Assembly (NCBI GenBank): GCA_046753625.1 | Contig: JBHHUB010000152.1 | Span: 1-9,569 of the forward strand | DNA from: JADFOB01 sp046753625 | Lineage (GTDB): Bacteria > Planctomycetota > Phycisphaerae > UBA1845 | Length of the DNA: 9,569 nucleotides | Direction of reading: 5' to 3' | Shown here: positions 6,513-9,569 of the stretch, in pieces | How positions within the stretch are numbered: the stretch's first letter is position 1 | Layout of the letters: the number at the start of each line of letters is the position of its first letter | Program-made: the position numbers and the translations under genes | The notes under the pieces: generated by a model | The model's input: only the letters and a program-made list of their open reading frames with translations | What the model was told of the DNA's origin: nothing | Databases searched by the model: none

Positions 6513-7802
6513 CTAATCGGATTCCTCGATCGGCAGGGAGGATGTGGCGGGCGTTTGTGCGACACCACCGCGATCGTGGACCGCATCATGTTGCCGCTGG
6601 CGCACATGCAGCGCCAGCAACCCAACCAGAACGAAGAGCGTGCCGCCCGTCCAATAGGGCAACGCCGGGCCTTGATCGTAAAGCCACCCACCGACGACCG
6701 GCCCGACGGTCCGCGCCAGCGAACCGAACCCCTGCCCGAGCCCGAGCGTCCCGCCTTGATGGTCGGCCGCCGCCTGGCGCGAGATCAGCGCGTTGAGGTT
6801 GGGTGTGGTGATGCCGTTGCCGCAGGAAACCGGCACGCACGCGATCAACAGAAGCGGCCAGGCCGGCGACTCCGGCCCCATACCGGCGACCACCGCGATG
6901 AGCAGAAAACCGGAGGCGGTCACAAACGGTCCCACCGCAACGAGCCCGGCCTCACCGAATCGCTTCGCCAGCCGCCCCACCAGACCGCCTTGGACGATGA
7001 CCATCATCACACCGATGTAGGCAAACAGCAGCCCGATTCCGGACATGTCGAGGTTGAACTTGTTCTTGCAAAGATAGACGAAGCTGACCTCTAGCAACAC
7101 GAACGAAAACATAGACGTAAAGAGTATGCAAAACAGCTCGGCCAGGCGCGGGTGCCGCAAAGCGGCACCGAGCGCACTGAGATCAAGAATCGATCCGCGT
7201 TCCTTCAGGTAGTCCTTATGGACGTCGGGCTCATCCATCTTCCACCAGACCAGCGTCAGCGCGACGAGCGAGATCACGGCGGCTCCAAACGCCGGCCAGC
7301 TCGTGGCCAGCCGCTCTCCCTGCACGACCTTGCCCAGGATGTACAGCCCGGCCCCGATGCCCGGGCCGATGACAAAGCCGAGCCCAAACGCCGCGCCGAA
7401 AAAACCCATTCCTCGGGCCCGATTCTCAGGCGTCGTCACATCGGCGATGTAGGCTTGTGCCGTAGCGATGTTGGCCCCCGTGATGCCGTCGAGGATGCGT
7501 GCGGCGAAAAGCATCGGCAAAGACACGTACAGGTCGGCCACGCCGAGGAGCACGTGGGCGACCACGCTGCCGGCGATGCTCAGCAGCAACACGCGCCGGC
7601 GGCCCACGTGATCCGACCATCGGCCCAAGATCGGGCTGAAAATCATCTGCGTAAATGAAAACGAAGCGAGCACCAACCCAAGCGTCAGACCGCTGGCACC
7701 GAATCGCTTGGCGTAGTCGGGCAAGAGCGGGATGATCAACCCGAAGCTGACCAGATCAACAAACGCGACGAGCAGAATAACTTTCAGCGAGGCGGATTTC
7801 AT
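6513..7802 (-). CDS. MFS transporter, drug:H+ antiporter (TetA-like) family
   Basis: A 429-aa inner-membrane carrier with about 12 hydrophobic segments, the usual size for the family. Members export small molecules using the proton gradient. DLVSFGLIIPLLPDYAKRFGAS (16-37 region) is the typical first helix of TetA-like proteins. GRWSDHVGRRRVLL (60-73) is motif A of the loop between helices 2 and 3. ARILDGITGANIATAQAYIAD (101-121 region) and FGLGFVIGPGIGAGL (139-153) fit helices 4 and 5, the latter being the antiporter motif C. A second-half repeat of motif A (GRLAKRFGE, 276-284) is degenerate. The last 30 residues are polar and hydrophilic. The start is ATG 7802, with AGGAG (7809-7813) 6 nt upstream. 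A longer frame from 8003 adds 67 Arg/Gly-rich residues with no homology and is rejected. The substrate is unknown, and TetA-like sequence does not by itself mean tetracycline resistance. Confidence 0.92.
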   Translation of the reverse strand: MKSASLKVILLVAFVDLVSFGLIIPLLPDYAKRFGASGLTLGLVLASFSFTQMIFSPILGRWSDHVGRRRVLLLSIAGSVVAHVLLGVADLYVSLPMLFAARILDGITGANIATAQAYIADVTTPENRARGMGFFGAAFGLGFVIGPGIGAGLYILGKVVQGERLATSWPAFGAAVISLVALTLVWWKMDEPDVHKDYLKERGSILDLSALGAALRHPRLAELFCILFTSMFSFVLLEVSFVYLCKNKFNLDMSGIGLLFAYIGVMMVIVQGGLVGRLAKRFGEAGLVAVGPFVTASGFLLIAVVAGMGPESPAWPLLLIACVPVSCGNGITTPNLNALISRQAAADHQGGTLGLGQGFGSLARTVGPVVGGWLYDQGPALPYWTGGTLFVLVGLLALHVRQRQHDAVHDRGGVAQTPATSSLPIEESD

Positions 7803-7842
7803 CAAGCGCTCCTGTGGGCACGCACGGCGGCGCACGAATGTA

Positions 7843-7871
7843 GTTATGCAAAGAGCAAACCAAAAAAGCAA
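7843..7871 (-). promoter_or_regulatory. Weak candidate promoter for the MFS gene
   Basis: On the minus strand, TTGCTT (7871-7866) and CATAAC (7848-7843) are 17 nt apart. They lie in the only A/T-rich patch upstream of the gene, about 40 bp from the start codon. Matches to consensus are modest (3 and 4 of 6). Confidence 0.25.
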
Positions 7872-8071
7872 ACGACCGCGCAAACCCCGCAAGCGGCGTG
7901 GCACACGCCCGGCGCCACCGCACATCCGGCAGCGCCCCCTCCCATCATCGGCGTTCGACGGCCCCAACGCTGCCCCGCGTCCCCACTCCGACCGGGCCGA
8001 CACCTTGACGATGACGACCCGCGACCCGTCGCCCCGTCAGCTTCGCCCGCTTTCGAGGTTGCCCGCCGCCC

Positions 8072-8092
8072 ACACCGTTAAAGTGACGGTGT
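8072..8092. repeat. Small hairpin upstream of the rRNA promoter
   Basis: ACACCGT (8072-8078) and ACGGTGT (8086-8092) flank TAAAGTG, followed by ATTTTC on the plus strand. It could be a weak terminator shielding the rRNA promoter, or a protein-binding site. There is no direct support for either. Confidence 0.35.
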
Positions 8093-8148
8093 ATTTTCAG
8101 AATTCTCAGACAAAATGGAATTGATTCGGAAAAGAGCAACATTTCCTG

Positions 8149-8176
8149 TTGACAGCCCTGGGGCGACCGCTAATAT
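8149..8176 (+). promoter_or_regulatory. Near-consensus sigma-70 promoter of the rRNA gene
   Basis: TTGACA at 8149-8154 is a perfect -35 box. A 16-nt spacer leads to TAATAT (8171-8176) as the -10 box, 4 of 6 to TATAAT. The A/T-richer DNA upstream would suit an UP element. The predicted start is near 8183, giving a leader of about 310 nt before mature 16S. This is the strongest promoter-like sequence I can see in the window, as expected for rRNA. Confidence 0.8.
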
Positions 8177-8216
8177 GCGTAGCTCGCCGGTCAGGGGGGT
8201 TTCCTCCGATCGGCGG

Positions 8217-8228
8217 TGTTCTTTCACA
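8217..8228 (+). promoter_or_regulatory. boxA-like rRNA antitermination element
   Basis: TGTTCTTTCACA matches the E. coli rRNA boxA TGCTCTTTAACA at 10 of 12 positions. It lies about 35 nt after the predicted transcription start, where boxA would recruit NusB/NusE (S10) for antitermination. The assignment rests on similarity and position only. Confidence 0.5.
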
Positions 8229-8451
8229 AGTGAACAGGGTTGTCGTCGTGAGATTGTGGGATCTCCGCGTGGCTGTGCTACGTTGTGGTCGATCTGCATT
8301 GCAGTTTGGCTTCATTGGCCATGTGGGGTGAACGCGTCACCGTCTCGATTTCCGAGCGGTGCGCACAAAGAACAGTCGGTCCCAGCCAGGGGCCGGCCTC
8401 TTCCAATCTTACGAGCGCTAATGTTTGGAAGAGTCAATCGTCGGATTCTTT

Positions 8452-8476
8452 CGCTGCTCCGTTTTGCGGAGCGGCG
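8452..8476 (+). other. Stable leader hairpin just before 16S
   Basis: CGCTGCTCCG (8452-8461) pairs with CGGAGCGGCG (8467-8476) in 10 bp with one G-U pair and a 5-nt loop. It ends 17 nt before the mature 16S start. It could guide 5'-end processing or folding of the precursor. Confidence 0.5.
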
Positions 8477-8493
8477 TCTAAGGAAACGAAAAT

Positions 8494-9569
<1,076 letters not shown>

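Larger units (their letters stand above)
7803..8148. other. Divergent intergenic region between the MFS gene and the rRNA promoter
   Basis: No gene is supported. It contains the MFS Shine-Dalgarno, a weak candidate minus-strand promoter, a GC-rich featureless core (about 7872-8070), a small hairpin at 8072-8092, and an A/T-richer run (about 8093-8146) just upstream of the rRNA -35 box that could act as an UP element. Confidence 0.6.
8183..8493 (+). other. 16S rRNA precursor leader
   Basis: This is the transcribed spacer inferred from the promoter at 8149-8176 to the 5' end of mature 16S. It carries a boxA-like element near its start and a strong hairpin near its end. Open reading frames through it are not credible because one continues into the 16S leader boundary and none has a recognisable domain. 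The pairing partner for RNase III processing would lie after the 16S 3' end, outside the window. Confidence 0.6.

Noticed and set aside
7803..8003. N-terminal extension of the MFS transporter
   Set aside because: It is Arg/Gly-rich low-complexity sequence. ATG 7802 has a strong AGGAG site and begins the first helix.

Overview
The window looks like chromosomal DNA from a member of the Planctomycetota. The best evidence is the partial 16S rRNA gene at the right end. At 8828-8845 it carries exactly the ACACCTACGGGTGGCTGC form of the 338 region, which is the target of the planctomycete probe EUB338-II. It also has the GGGCTTAAAG and GGGGGCTCACACAAGCGG variants that are common in that phylum. The DNA is GC-rich, and the gaps between genes hold palindromic dispersed repeats. 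I cannot place the organism below phylum level.

Layout. (1) Positions 1-691 are a repeat-rich noncoding stretch. (2) A plus-strand cluster covers 692-4634. It encodes a probable lipoprotein with two thioredoxin-like domains lacking CxxC, a CDP-alcohol phosphatidyltransferase (PgsA/cardiolipin-synthase type), a fused riboflavin enzyme RibBA, and a WecA/TagO-type polyprenyl-phosphate sugar-1-phosphate transferase. The first three genes overlap (53 bp, then 8 bp) and are probably co-transcribed. The fourth follows after an 89-bp gap containing a six-copy 7-bp tandem repeat. (3) Positions 4635-4929 form a convergent gap with palindromic repeats. (4) Two minus-strand genes cover 4930-7802: an MFS drug-efflux-type transporter, then 44 bp downstream a GT-C (ArnT/PMT-like) membrane glycosyltransferase. 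(5) Positions 7803-8493 are a divergent region with a near-consensus sigma-70 promoter, a boxA-like element and a leader of about 310 nt. (6) The 16S rRNA gene starts near 8494 and runs off the window after about 1,076 nt.

How the genes work together. The cluster mixes envelope functions (phospholipid head-group synthesis, priming of a lipid-linked glycan, glycosyl transfer from a lipid carrier) with a housekeeping cofactor enzyme. WecA-type and GT-C enzymes could serve one surface-glycan pathway, but this is inference because they lie on opposite strands.

I see no CRISPR array, transposase, toxin-antitoxin pair, phage gene or defence system, and nothing that amounts to a new multi-gene system. 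The points most worth a second look are the His-to-Gln change at the expected metal ligand of the RibB domain, the altered GTP/zinc motif in its RibA domain, the CxxC-less double thioredoxin lipoprotein, and the repeat families outside genes.
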